NCBI GenBank assembly: GCA_019752635.1
Contig: JAIELX010000016.1
Coordinates: 1 to 64,000 of the forward strand
Length of the DNA stretch: 64,000 bases
From: Candidatus Obscuribacterales bacterium
GTDB taxonomy: Bacteria; Cyanobacteriota; Vampirovibrionia; Obscuribacterales; Obscuribacteraceae
Direction of reading: 5' to 3'
In this document: in pieces, positions 19,515 through 29,147 of the stretch
How positions within the stretch are numbered: the stretch's first letter is position 1
How the letters are laid out: every line of letters begins with the position of its first letter
Notes under the pieces: model-generated
Databases searched by the model: none
What the model saw: the letters and a program-made list of their open reading frames with translations, nothing else
Told to the model about the DNA's origin: nothing
Made by a program: the position numbers and the translations under genes

Positions 19515-20309
19515 CTACTGGTACCCGGTTGATTGAGGAATCCAGGCCGGCGGCCCGTTGGTGAAGCGTGGCATGGGAGTAGCCGCAGGTAACTCGTCTT
19601 GCTCGAACAGTTCCGAGGGTGACATAGCCGAGGCGGGCTTGCCGGATGAAAGCTCCTCCTCTCCCGGTTTGCGCGGCACTACCGAGCTAAGAGAAACAGA
19701 ACGAGGCGTTGAGGTTGGACGGAATGTGCTGCTCACGGAAACGGCATTGAAGGGTGTATCTTTCTCCACCGGCCCCTTATTCTTTGCCTGGATGGTGAAA
19801 ACAAATACTCGAGGAGAACGAATGTACAACACGGTGGACAAAGCGACTCGCTTCTCCGCACCTTCAGCCGTTTGCACAATCACGTTGTCGCCATCGCGTC
19901 CGATGATCTTTCCTCGCACTTGTCCTTCATTTCGGAAAAGCACATCCGGTGCGTTGGGATCGTCAAGATGTTGCATCCACTCGCCCATCAAGAATACGAC
20001 AAGTCCTGTCATCGAAGAATTCGCACCATTGACAGTGGATTCTGTACGAAGCACGGAACCAGCTAGCACCGTCCGCGGTGTCTCAGAGAACTCGTCCGGC
20101 GCGCACTTAATTGATACCACTTTGTCATTAATCACGACTGTGCCATTCCTCAAAGGCAAGCCGCCCAGCAGAGGCAAAGGCGCGTCGCCCCGCAACGTGC
20201 CAGCATTGGAATCACCGGAAGGAACGAAGCTAACCTCACCAGCCGAACTCCACGGTGGGCTTGCGAGAAAGAGTCCAGCAATAAGAGCAGCAATGCCGAT
20301 GAGTTTCAA
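19515..20309 (-). CDS. Secreted protein of unknown function
   Basis: A 264-residue protein with a clear signal peptide (GIAALIAGLFLASPPWSSA). The middle (residues 50-170) looks beta-rich: GTVVINDKVVSIKC, VRGKIIGRDGDNVIVQT and KRVALSTVLYIRSPRVFVF resemble small SH3- or barrel-like strands. The last 90 residues are low in complexity (Ser, Pro, Thr). It converges on the phosphodiester glycosidase and is 14 bases downstream of the next minus-strand gene, so those two probably form an operon. I do not recognise the family. Confidence 0.75.
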   Translation of the reverse strand: MKLIGIAALIAGLFLASPPWSSAGEVSFVPSGDSNAGTLRGDAPLPLLGGLPLRNGTVVINDKVVSIKCAPDEFSETPRTVLAGSVLRTESTVNGANSSMTGLVVFLMGEWMQHLDDPNAPDVLFRNEGQVRGKIIGRDGDNVIVQTAEGAEKRVALSTVLYIRSPRVFVFTIQAKNKGPVEKDTPFNAVSVSSTFRPTSTPRSVSLSSVVPRKPGEEELSSGKPASAMSPSELFEQDELPAATPMPRFTNGPPAWIPQSTGYQ

Positions 20310-20323
20310 GGGACCGTCCTCTA

Positions 20324-20980
20324 TTAGTCGTGCCGTAGCATCTGCGCGATTTTCTTACACTGATTCTTTAAACCGGTTGCATCATCTTTATAGAGTTTGA
20401 GAAACTTCGAAACCTTTGTCTGATCGTAGTCCGGATCTTGCAAAAACTCATTGAGCTTTTGGCAGTCGTTCTTCAGTGAAGCCGTAGTAGCTTGAAGTGC
20501 TTCCCAACGTGCAATCACCGTGCTCGGCGCACCAGCAGGTAGCTTTGTTGATTGGAGTACATCGCAAACCTTGCCATTATTCTGGTTAATAGCCTTACCG
20601 CACTTATTAACCACCTCATCGCGCGGCTCCATAAGGGGACCGTCTGAGACATCGGTCTCGAGCCCGGGCCCCATCGGCATCATGTAGGCCGGAGAATAAC
20701 TGCCGTAGTAGCTTGGCGCCGGCTCGAACAGTCCATTCCATGAATCCACTTCCGAATGGCGGGTCATTTCACGATAGAGGGCGTGAATGTTCCGTTCAAG
20801 TTGCTCAGCGGCATCATGAACATTATTCAATGACGCCTCCACCACAAGATTCGTGGGCTCGACGGAGGTGTGAGGGCCACTCCGCCCCGGCACTATGCTT
20901 GCAGCTGGTGCTGCAACGACCATACTCCGCGTGCTGAATAAGAGAGTGGAAAGGACTATAAGTCCTATGATTGGCTTCAT
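20324..20980 (-). CDS. Secreted protein of unknown function
   Basis: A protein of about 218 residues with a signal peptide (IIGLIVLSTLLFSTRSMVVA). A proline/tyrosine-rich spacer (YYGSYSPAYMMPMGPG) separates an N-terminal helical part from a helical C-terminal part with four cysteines (KCGKA, KVCDV, NDCQK, NQCKK), likely two disulfides. The ATG at 20980 is preferred over 20989 because GGGA lies eight bases upstream. It is probably cotranscribed with the secreted protein at 19515. No family recognised. Confidence 0.72.
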   Translation of the reverse strand: MKPIIGLIVLSTLLFSTRSMVVAAPAASIVPGRSGPHTSVEPTNLVVEASLNNVHDAAEQLERNIHALYREMTRHSEVDSWNGLFEPAPSYYGSYSPAYMMPMGPGLETDVSDGPLMEPRDEVVNKCGKAINQNNGKVCDVLQSTKLPAGAPSTVIARWEALQATTASLKNDCQKLNEFLQDPDYDQTKVSKFLKLYKDDATGLKNQCKKIAQMLRHD

Positions 20981-21092
20981 TGAGATCATCCCGAAATGGG
21001 CACATTATCTCAATTGCCAGGACGCTTGAAAAGTGCGCATTTACCGTTTTCACAGTCACTTGATGAAGTTATTCTCAAACACCGACAAGACA

Positions 21093-21119
21093 GTAGGGTC
21101 GCGCATGGCGCGACCCTAC
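21093..21119 (-). terminator. Perfect inverted repeat ending the atpD-clpP-atpC operon
   Basis: The arms GTAGGGTCGCGC and GCGCGACCCTAC pair over 12 bases with a 3-base loop, about 30 bases after the atpC stop. The following bases on the minus strand (TGTCTTGT) are only moderately T-rich, so it is a likely but not ideal intrinsic terminator. Confidence 0.6.
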
Positions 21120-21151
21120 CAAAACCACAAGATTTCGCACAAAGCAGCTAC

Positions 21152-21571
21152 TTAACGGCGACGCTTGCGCTGCTCTCTGAATTCGACAGCTTTGAGTCGA
21201 GCCATGGCTCGGCCGATAGCCATCTCGGACACGTACACATCCAATTTGTCTGTTTTCTGTGTCGCTTCGGCCATGGCGCGTTCTTTTGCTTGTGTAGCGC
21301 GTGCATGGTCGATTTCGCGATCCAACTCAGCCACATCACTCAAAACGGTCACTTCATCGTTTTTGACTTCGAGAATGCCACCCATTACTGCTGCAAACTC
21401 GTCTTCTTTCTTGGCGATGTAGCGCAGAACATCCGGCTTCAAAGCCGTAATCAGCGGCTGGTGTCCCGGCAAAATCGAAAGTTCACCATCGATGGCGCTA
21501 GCAGTCACCTGATCAACTTGCTCTTCGAGCACGATTCTTTCCGGAGTTATTATTCGCAGCATTAATGGCAT
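21152..21571 (-). CDS. atpC: F1Fo ATP synthase epsilon subunit
   Basis: The epsilon subunit belongs to the central stalk and tunes ATP hydrolysis. The N-terminal beta domain shows the family pattern: LRIITPERIVLEEQVDQVTA, GELSILPGHQPLITALKPD, GGILEVKNDEVTVLSD. The C-terminal helical part (AELDREIDHARATQAKERA) is followed by an unusually basic tail ending in RREQRKRRR-like residues. Length (139) is normal. It is last in an operon with atpD, but the two are separated by a ClpP-family gene, which is not the usual order. Confidence 0.95.
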   Translation of the reverse strand: MPLMLRIITPERIVLEEQVDQVTASAIDGELSILPGHQPLITALKPDVLRYIAKKEDEFAAVMGGILEVKNDEVTVLSDVAELDREIDHARATQAKERAMAEATQKTDKLDVYVSEMAIGRAMARLKAVEFREQRKRRR

Positions 21572-21597
21572 TACTTTGCCCCTCTTACTTCCGTGAA

Positions 21598-23881
<2,284 letters not shown>

Positions 23882-24011
23882 TTAAGGATATAAGCTTTTT
23901 GCGCCCGCGGCACCGTAGTTTATGATACTTTTCGATAGCCCTGTTTTTGGGCGGTTAGGGCTGTTCTTCCTGTGATAATTTTCATAAACAGACGCAACAA
24001 TTACGCTTTTG

Positions 24012-24025
24012 TGAGCGTTCGCTCA
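24012..24025. promoter_or_regulatory. Palindrome upstream of the potassium channel gene
   Basis: TGAGCG-TT-CGCTCA is a perfect 14-base palindrome in the divergent region between atpD and the channel gene, about 50 bases before the channel start. Its size suits a dimeric repressor such as a TetR-type protein, but no regulator gene is nearby, so its role is a guess. Confidence 0.3.
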
Positions 24026-24071
24026 TCGCAAGAGCACGCCTTCAAACTGTGAGAAAGGTCTCGACAAACAA

Positions 24072-25082
24072 TTGGTGACAGCAGACTCGACTACAAAATT
24101 CACCCGGTACAGCCTGCTGCTGGCAATTTTGATTGCCTCCGGCACGGCAGGCTATATGGCGATTGAGAAAAACTGGTCGTGGCTCGATGCTCTATATATG
24201 ACTATCACGACGCTGGCAACGGTCGGGTTCGGAGAAGTCCATCCACTGAGCACCCCGGGTAGAATCTTTACAATGTTTCTAATTGTCGGCGGAGTTGGCG
24301 TTCTGCTGTACATTCTCTCCGACTTTGCCCAGGTACTTGCCAATACCGACATCAGAAAATTTTTTGGAAGGCGACGCATGAAGGAACGAATTCGAAAACT
24401 CAAATCCCATCAAATAGTCTGCGGTTTCGGCAGAACCGGTCAGGAAGTCGCAGACCAGTTTCAGCAAACGAATGTGCCTTTTGTTGTTATCGAAGAAAGT
24501 TTGGACCTGACACAACGAGCCCTGGAGAAGGGAATGTTGGTCATTAGCGGTGACGCAACCAACGATGAAGTTCTCCAAGAAGCAAATGTAGAGCAGGCCG
24601 AGGGGATCGTCTGCACTCTTCCTGACGACGCTGCAAACACCTTCATCGCCCTGGCTGCACGCGGGTTCAATGAAAACATAGTAATTGTATGCCGTGCAGC
24701 CAATCCCGGAGCTGAAGCAAAGATGAGGCGCGCCGGCGCACATACTGTAATCTCACCATACATTATTGCAGGGAGGCGCATGGCAAGTGCGGTAACCCAT
24801 CCGCTTGTACTTGAGTTTCTTGATGTGGCGATGCATAACACCGGATTTGATCTGAGGCTGGAACAGATCGCTATCACAGCAGGAAGTGAACTGGTCGGAA
24901 AGAGTTTGCGAGATGCTAATATCAAAGCAATGTCCGGAGCCATGATATTAGCCGTAAACCAGAATGGAAACATGGAAATGAATCCATCACCTGAAGTCAC
25001 GTTTCATGGAGGCGACGTACTGATCGCTCTCGGCGCCAACGAAGAATTGACACGACTGGCGAAACTCGCCAGCAGTAAATAG
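24072..25082 (+). CDS. Potassium channel with RCK/TrkA-N regulatory domain
   Basis: The N-terminal 90 residues hold two transmembrane helices around a pore loop with the selectivity filter TLATVGFGEVHP, the two-TM K+ channel layout. A cytosolic RCK module follows: a Rossmann domain starting at IVCGFGRTGQEVADQF with the acidic strand end VVIEE, then a TrkA-C-like domain (residues 250-336; GSELVGKSLRDANIKAMSG). The domain order and the 336-residue length match MthK/Kch-type channels gated by ligands such as Ca2+ or nucleotides. Start is TTG 24072 or the adjacent GTG 24075. The next gene begins 10 bases downstream, so the three plus-strand genes here are probably one operon. Confidence 0.93.
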   Translation: MVTADSTTKFTRYSLLLAILIASGTAGYMAIEKNWSWLDALYMTITTLATVGFGEVHPLSTPGRIFTMFLIVGGVGVLLYILSDFAQVLANTDIRKFFGRRRMKERIRKLKSHQIVCGFGRTGQEVADQFQQTNVPFVVIEESLDLTQRALEKGMLVISGDATNDEVLQEANVEQAEGIVCTLPDDAANTFIALAARGFNENIVIVCRAANPGAEAKMRRAGAHTVISPYIIAGRRMASAVTHPLVLEFLDVAMHNTGFDLRLEQIAITAGSELVGKSLRDANIKAMSGAMILAVNQNGNMEMNPSPEVTFHGGDVLIALGANEELTRLAKLASSK

Positions 25083-25092
25083 GTAGAGGGTT

Positions 25093-25401
25093 ATGGCAAA
25101 CGTTGAAAATTTAGAAGAGCAACTAATTACACTGGCGGGCGAAGACGGTAACTCCTACGTCTGTAGAATTCTTGGTTTATTTGAGTTCGAAGAAAAACAG
25201 TACGCCTTACTTTTGAATCTGGGCGAACCGGGCAAGGAAGGCGAAGAAGAACCATCAACGGTGGTCATGCGTTTCTTCGCTCGAGACGGACAAGCTGTTT
25301 TCAGAATAATTGAAGACGATGAAGAGTTCGATCGAGTGATCAATTTTGTGCGCGAGTTGGCACAAGAAATGGATCAAGAGGAAGAAGAAGCTCAGGCTTA
25401 G
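25093..25401 (+). CDS. DUF1292-family small acidic protein
   Basis: A 102-residue, very acidic protein. The pattern ITLAGEDGNSYVCRILGLFEFEEKQ..ALL, then VMRFFARDGQAVFRIIEDDEEFDRV, is that of the DUF1292 family found in Firmicutes and related to proteins in Cyanobacteria. Function of the family is not established. It starts 10 bases after the channel gene with GAGGG immediately before the ATG, and ends in a Glu-rich tail (MDQEEEEAQA). Probably cytosolic. Confidence 0.8.
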   Translation: MANVENLEEQLITLAGEDGNSYVCRILGLFEFEEKQYALLLNLGEPGKEGEEEPSTVVMRFFARDGQAVFRIIEDDEEFDRVINFVRELAQEMDQEEEEAQA

Positions 25402-25430
25402 TCCGACTCAGCGATGGATGAGGCGATTGA

Positions 25431-25757
25431 ATGCTCATTATAGAAATTCTGGGCGTTTTAGTGGTGGCAATCGTTTTGATTACCACCGTAATCGCTGTCG
25501 GCGGACCCGTTGCCACAATGCTCGCCAATAAAACAAAATACAAATATGATGCGTTGGGAACCGAAGCTGAAGTGAAGCTGCGCGAGCGACTCTCCAGTTT
25601 GGAGGAAGAAGTTAGAGATCTGCGAAGACAACTTCTAGACGTGAAAGATGCCAGCGACTTTGCTGTCAGACTATTAGAAAAATCCGGCATCGATACCAGG
25701 GAAATCAGCACAAGCACCGACGAGCGCAAACGCCTCGAAGACAAAGAAAAGAAGTAG
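25431..25757 (+). CDS. Small single-pass membrane protein with coiled coil
   Basis: A 108-residue protein with one N-terminal transmembrane helix (LGVLVVAIVLITTVIAVGG) followed by a charged coiled-coil stretch (LRERLSSLEEEVRDLRRQL) and a Lys/Glu tail. GAGG lies eight bases before the ATG, and it follows the DUF1292 gene by 29 bases. The layout recalls small envelope-stress or shape-related anchors, but I recognise no family. Confidence 0.7.
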   Translation: MLIIEILGVLVVAIVLITTVIAVGGPVATMLANKTKYKYDALGTEAEVKLRERLSSLEEEVRDLRRQLLDVKDASDFAVRLLEKSGIDTREISTSTDERKRLEDKEKK

Positions 25758-25806
25758 TAGTCTCCGGTGGGCGGGCGAGGGAGCGAACACCCCACTCAGA
25801 ACCACT

Positions 25807-26666
25807 TCATGCCTCAGAGTTCAGATTTCCGCGCTGAGCTTCCAAGCCGATACGCGGATCGGAGAAGACGCCTTCTCCAATAATTACCTTGTCCGTGAAC
25901 GCGTTGGGCGCAGGCGTGTGACCAGGAGCAGTGCCGGGCGCAGTGCCGACATCGCAAGTTTGATTGCGCAAACTGGATCAAAAACGTATTTTTTCATGGC
26001 ACCAGATACAGCGGCTCCAATGCTCCGTAAAAGCCGCCGACTTTTATTCGCCTGTCCGCGAGCCAACTCGGTGTAAACGAGTTCGCCGCTACTATTGAGT
26101 TCGCGCCTTATAATTGCGACCTGCGTGTCGGTCGCCATGGACAGAGAATTATCCAAACAGAAGGAAAGGTCTAGTCTTGCAGCGGAAGAATTCCCTTCAC
26201 TTTTGACCAGGTACGTTCCCGAACCAAGAAGCTTGTTAGTAAAAGGCGCTGCACCGAAGGCAACTTGAACTCGAATTTTCATACCGCTTTTCGAGTTCTC
26301 GGCTCCGGACTTGTCGAAGGACCTTACGCTGTAGACCGCTTGCCCGGGGCGCAGCGACTTGAGATTTTCGATGTTGGGGTTTTCTGTTATGTGGTCGAGC
26401 GATTCGCCCAAGACACTGCTGGAGCGAAGCATATCGTACGCAAGTTTTTTCGCAGCCATCCGAGCCACCGCAGGCTCTTCGTGAGCGCTAACTATACGGG
26501 CAGCAGCCGCCATGCTCGCTGCATCGCAAACGTTTCGCACGTGAGAATTTGCCACAGTCGAGTACCAAACTTCCACGCCAAAGAATCCGACGAGAAGAAT
26601 TACCAAAGACAAACCTGCTACAAAGAGCGAAATTACACCATGCGATTTCCTTTCTAGATTTTTCAT
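25807..26666 (-). pseudogene. TadG/Flp-pilus-like secreted protein, frameshifted
   Basis: The gene begins at an ATG at 26666 after a strong GGAGGTG site. It has the N-terminal membrane segment of TadG-like proteins (GVISLFVAGLSLVILLVGF) and then NVCDAASMAAAARI, typical of Tad pilus pseudopilin-like proteins, and LDLSFCLDNSLSM. Near 25975 the frame is lost: the original frame runs into a random-looking tail and stops at 25884. The frame shifted by one continues with QTCDVGTAPG, AFTDKVIIGEGVFSDPRIG and ends at a TGA at 25809-25807. One indel therefore separates the last about 55 codons. A sequencing indel is possible, but its neighbours are also broken. Confidence 0.7.
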
Positions 26667-26685
26667 TTCCATCACCTCCACAGGC

Positions 26686-27136
26686 CTATCGCACAAGCCC
26701 TTCGGGCTTTTCACATACTCTCTGCGCGATGCACTTCAACCGCACAGGCTCTGTTAGTCCGGGGATGTGCCCGAAAAGCGCGTCGTTAAAAGTGACCATC
26801 GGAGTAAGCTCTACATCCATTGCAACCTTGTATTGATAGACATAATCTTTTGTCTTGAGCGACTCGGGTGCGATAGCTGTAAAGCTCTCCAGCAAAACTG
26901 TTTTTCCATTCTTCTACAGCAGCCTTCGCCGCGTTGACCGCCGAGAGCGTGCTGCGTTGATTTTGTACGAAAGCCGGTGCGCTAGCAGCCGCTCGTGCAG
27001 CGGCGCCGCAAGCCGCTGTCGCCAGTGCGAACTTCGCGCCAAGATACACCAGATCCAACAACGGAAACGCAAACATCACCATGGCAACGGAGATGCCGAT
27101 CGCCAGCTCTACCGATACGGATCCGTTGCAAGCCAA
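26686..27136 (-). pseudogene. TadE-like pilus protein remnant, fused and frameshifted
   Basis: NGSVSVELAIGISVAMVMF is the typical N-terminal membrane segment of TadE-like proteins. This frame is open to about 26905, where the protein continues in another frame (ESFTAIAPESLKTKDYVY to the stop at 26686), so one indel near the T5 run at 26901-26905 breaks it. At its 5' end it has no start of its own: the sequence runs straight into a kinase fragment in a different frame near 27130. The TadG-like gene follows by 20 bases, so the two were once an operon. Confidence 0.75.
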
Positions 27137-27725
27137 AGTCGAGAATTTTGGCGCGTGGCTCTTTCTGCGGCGTGAACAAGACTTTGATGTTCGCCGGCTT
27201 GAGATCGCGGTGCGTCACGTGCATACTGTGCGCATGCAGCAATGCATCGGCCAGTTGCCGAAAAATTTCGATCTGATGTTCCCGAGAAAAGCGAACACCG
27301 GCAGCAAAACTTTCCGATAGGTCGGGACCGGGTATCCATTCCATGACGATGTAAGGCTGAGGCATCATGCCGAAATCGATAATCGACACAATTCCGGGAT
27401 GCTAAAGCGCACTAAGCGTCACGGCTTCTTGCTCGAATCGCCTGGTAATGTTCTCATTACGAGACAGTTTCGAGTCCAGAACCTTCACTGCAACTTTGCG
27501 GCTGAGGGCGATCTGCTCCGCCAAGTAAACGGTGCCCCACCCTCCGGCGCCGGCCGGCTCCAGCAAGACATAGCGGTTGGCGAGTGTTACTCCCAACCAC
27601 GGATCGTCGAAGATTTCCATTAACTGGCAACCGTCCGCCGGGCAGACGGACGAAGGGTAGTCAGCGGCAAATGTGCCCGAACACCGGGCACATTTCTTAC
27701 AAACAACCGTTTTCGAAGCCTTCAC
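27130..27725 (-). pseudogene. Ser/Thr protein kinase remnant (nonsense mutation and 3' truncation)
   Basis: A Hanks-type kinase of the PknB kind. It begins with a GTG at 27725 and a short Cys-rich zinc-ribbon-like head (VCKKCARCSGTF). The glycine loop reads LLEPAGAGGWGTVYLAEQ, the lysine is in VAVKVLDSKL, and the catalytic loop is HRDLKPANIKVL. A TAG at 27404-27402 interrupts the frame between LSAL and HPGIVSIIDFG; CAG to TAG by one C-to-T change would explain it, since kinases often have a polar residue there. After AKILDFGL the kinase ends and TadE-like sequence begins in another frame, so about half the catalytic domain is deleted. Confidence 0.85.
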
Positions 27726-27829
27726 ACCCAGCCCCTAGCGCACTCCCCTGTTTTTCCACGGATCTACAGACTTCAATCGGGACGGGGCGCCTGGTATTAT
27801 GAGACTTGGAGCAAAGTGGGGAGGCCGCA

Positions 27830-28444
27830 ATGGATCGATCGCAACTAAGTGCAACGCAGTCATCGCGATTCGGCACTCGCATAACGCCTCTAACCAGTCG
27901 AACCGACCTGCCGCCAAGATGGCTCGAAACTCCCATTGAGGACTTCATAGCGGCCCACAATTTTGACAAACCTATAGAAGGCGGCACCGAGCCGCGACTG
28001 CTGATTGTATCCTGCATCGAGTACCGATTTTCACCGTCTGTACCTCATAGTTTTGCCTATGTAATGCGAACCGCAGGTGGAAGGCTCTCACACGAGAGCG
28101 GCTCGGAGTTTGCACTCTCATACATTCTGGCAAAAGGTGTACGGCACATCGCCATGATTGGGCACAACGATTGCGGCATGACTAAAGTGCCACAGTTTAA
28201 ACCTAACCTGGTTAATGCGCTGGTTGAGCAAGGCTGGGAAGAAACGAAGGCCAGAACGTTTATCGAGGAAAATGCGGAGCGATTCGCCATGGACGACGAA
28301 ATAGACTCACTTGAACGGGAGTATAAGCGCATGCGCGAACTATTCAAGCATGTGGAAATTGCGCCGCTCTTCGTCTCACTTGCCAGCTCGCGCCTGCATA
28401 TACCGAATTGGTTCTTGCGTTACATGGTCGAACAAAAGGACTGA
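27830..28444 (+). CDS. Beta-carbonic-anhydrase-like protein
   Basis: A 204-residue protein with the beta-carbonic anhydrase layout. The first zinc Cys is in IVSCIEYRFSP, the other ligands His and Cys are in MIGHNDCGMTK, and the family RTAGG and SEFALSYILAKGVRHI lie between. Carbonic anhydrases interconvert CO2 and bicarbonate. The usual C-x-D-x-R dyad is C-I-E-Y-R here, so the Asp that gates the zinc is a Glu; activity may be altered or the substrate different. The ATG at 27830 has GTGGGGAGG five bases upstream and is preferred over the in-frame ATG at 27806. The C-terminus ends two bases before the opposing DUF4253 gene. Confidence 0.78.
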   Translation: MDRSQLSATQSSRFGTRITPLTSRTDLPPRWLETPIEDFIAAHNFDKPIEGGTEPRLLIVSCIEYRFSPSVPHSFAYVMRTAGGRLSHESGSEFALSYILAKGVRHIAMIGHNDCGMTKVPQFKPNLVNALVEQGWEETKARTFIEENAERFAMDDEIDSLEREYKRMRELFKHVEIAPLFVSLASSRLHIPNWFLRYMVEQKD

Positions 28445-28445
28445 G

Positions 28446-29057
28446 CTAGTCCCACCACAAACAAACACGCCGGCTGTCACGAAGATCATCTTCCAATTCT
28501 TCCACGCTGCCGTGTCCCTGGTCGACCATGTCCGGACAAAAGTCATAAAGCTCTTCAGCGAAGGCATTAACGTCATCAGGCAGACTTTTCAAAATGAATT
28601 CGACGGTGTCTGTTTCAGCGTGATAGATGTCGATTCCAAACTGCAGATCATACTTCTGCAATCGAGCAATCAAATCGGTAGTAGCCATGTCGTAGTTCAC
28701 TGCGTCAGTGCGAGCGTGACGGATAATATCGAACTGCGAATTGCCCGGTCCCACGACAATCTCGGCGCCGTCGACCGGGTTCCCAGGAAAGCTTGTCGTG
28801 CCAACGAAACACACGGTTCCGTCCGGCAAGAATTTACGAACTTCAGAAACCAGCGCTTCGGCTTCTTCCCGCGCGCGGCTGAGCGCTTCCAATTGGTCGA
28901 GACTGTCACGCGGATCAAACATGCCCGCTCTCTCGATCACCACGGAAATGCACTCTTCATTTCTTTCACGACCGAAATCACAAGTAGAGAAGTGCCGAAC
29001 AGACCTTCCTGTCAGCTCTGCCAGCTTTCGGGAAACCCGGGTTTTCCATTCGCTCAT
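28446..29057 (-). CDS. DUF4253-domain protein
   Basis: A 203-residue cytosolic protein. The C-terminal half has the DUF4253 pattern: IIRHARTDAVNYDMATTDLI, DIYHAETDTVEFILKSLP, FAEELYDFCPDMVDQG and the closing CLWWD. The N-terminal half (ERNEECISVVIERAG, DQLEALSRAREEAEALVSEV) is unassigned. The family is widespread and of unknown function; some members occur in toxin-immunity neighbourhoods. The ATG at 29057 has GAGGG at good distance and is better than the upstream in-frame ATG at 29096. Confidence 0.82.
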   Translation of the reverse strand: MSEWKTRVSRKLAELTGRSVRHFSTCDFGRERNEECISVVIERAGMFDPRDSLDQLEALSRAREEAEALVSEVRKFLPDGTVCFVGTTSFPGNPVDGAEIVVGPGNSQFDIIRHARTDAVNYDMATTDLIARLQKYDLQFGIDIYHAETDTVEFILKSLPDDVNAFAEELYDFCPDMVDQGHGSVEELEDDLRDSRRVCLWWD

Positions 29058-29147
29058 TACTGCCCTCAAACTCGATCTCCCGCGAAGAGTATGCATTATC
29101 CGACATTGAATTCAACGCCGACTAAATAGCATTCTAACTTGCAAATC

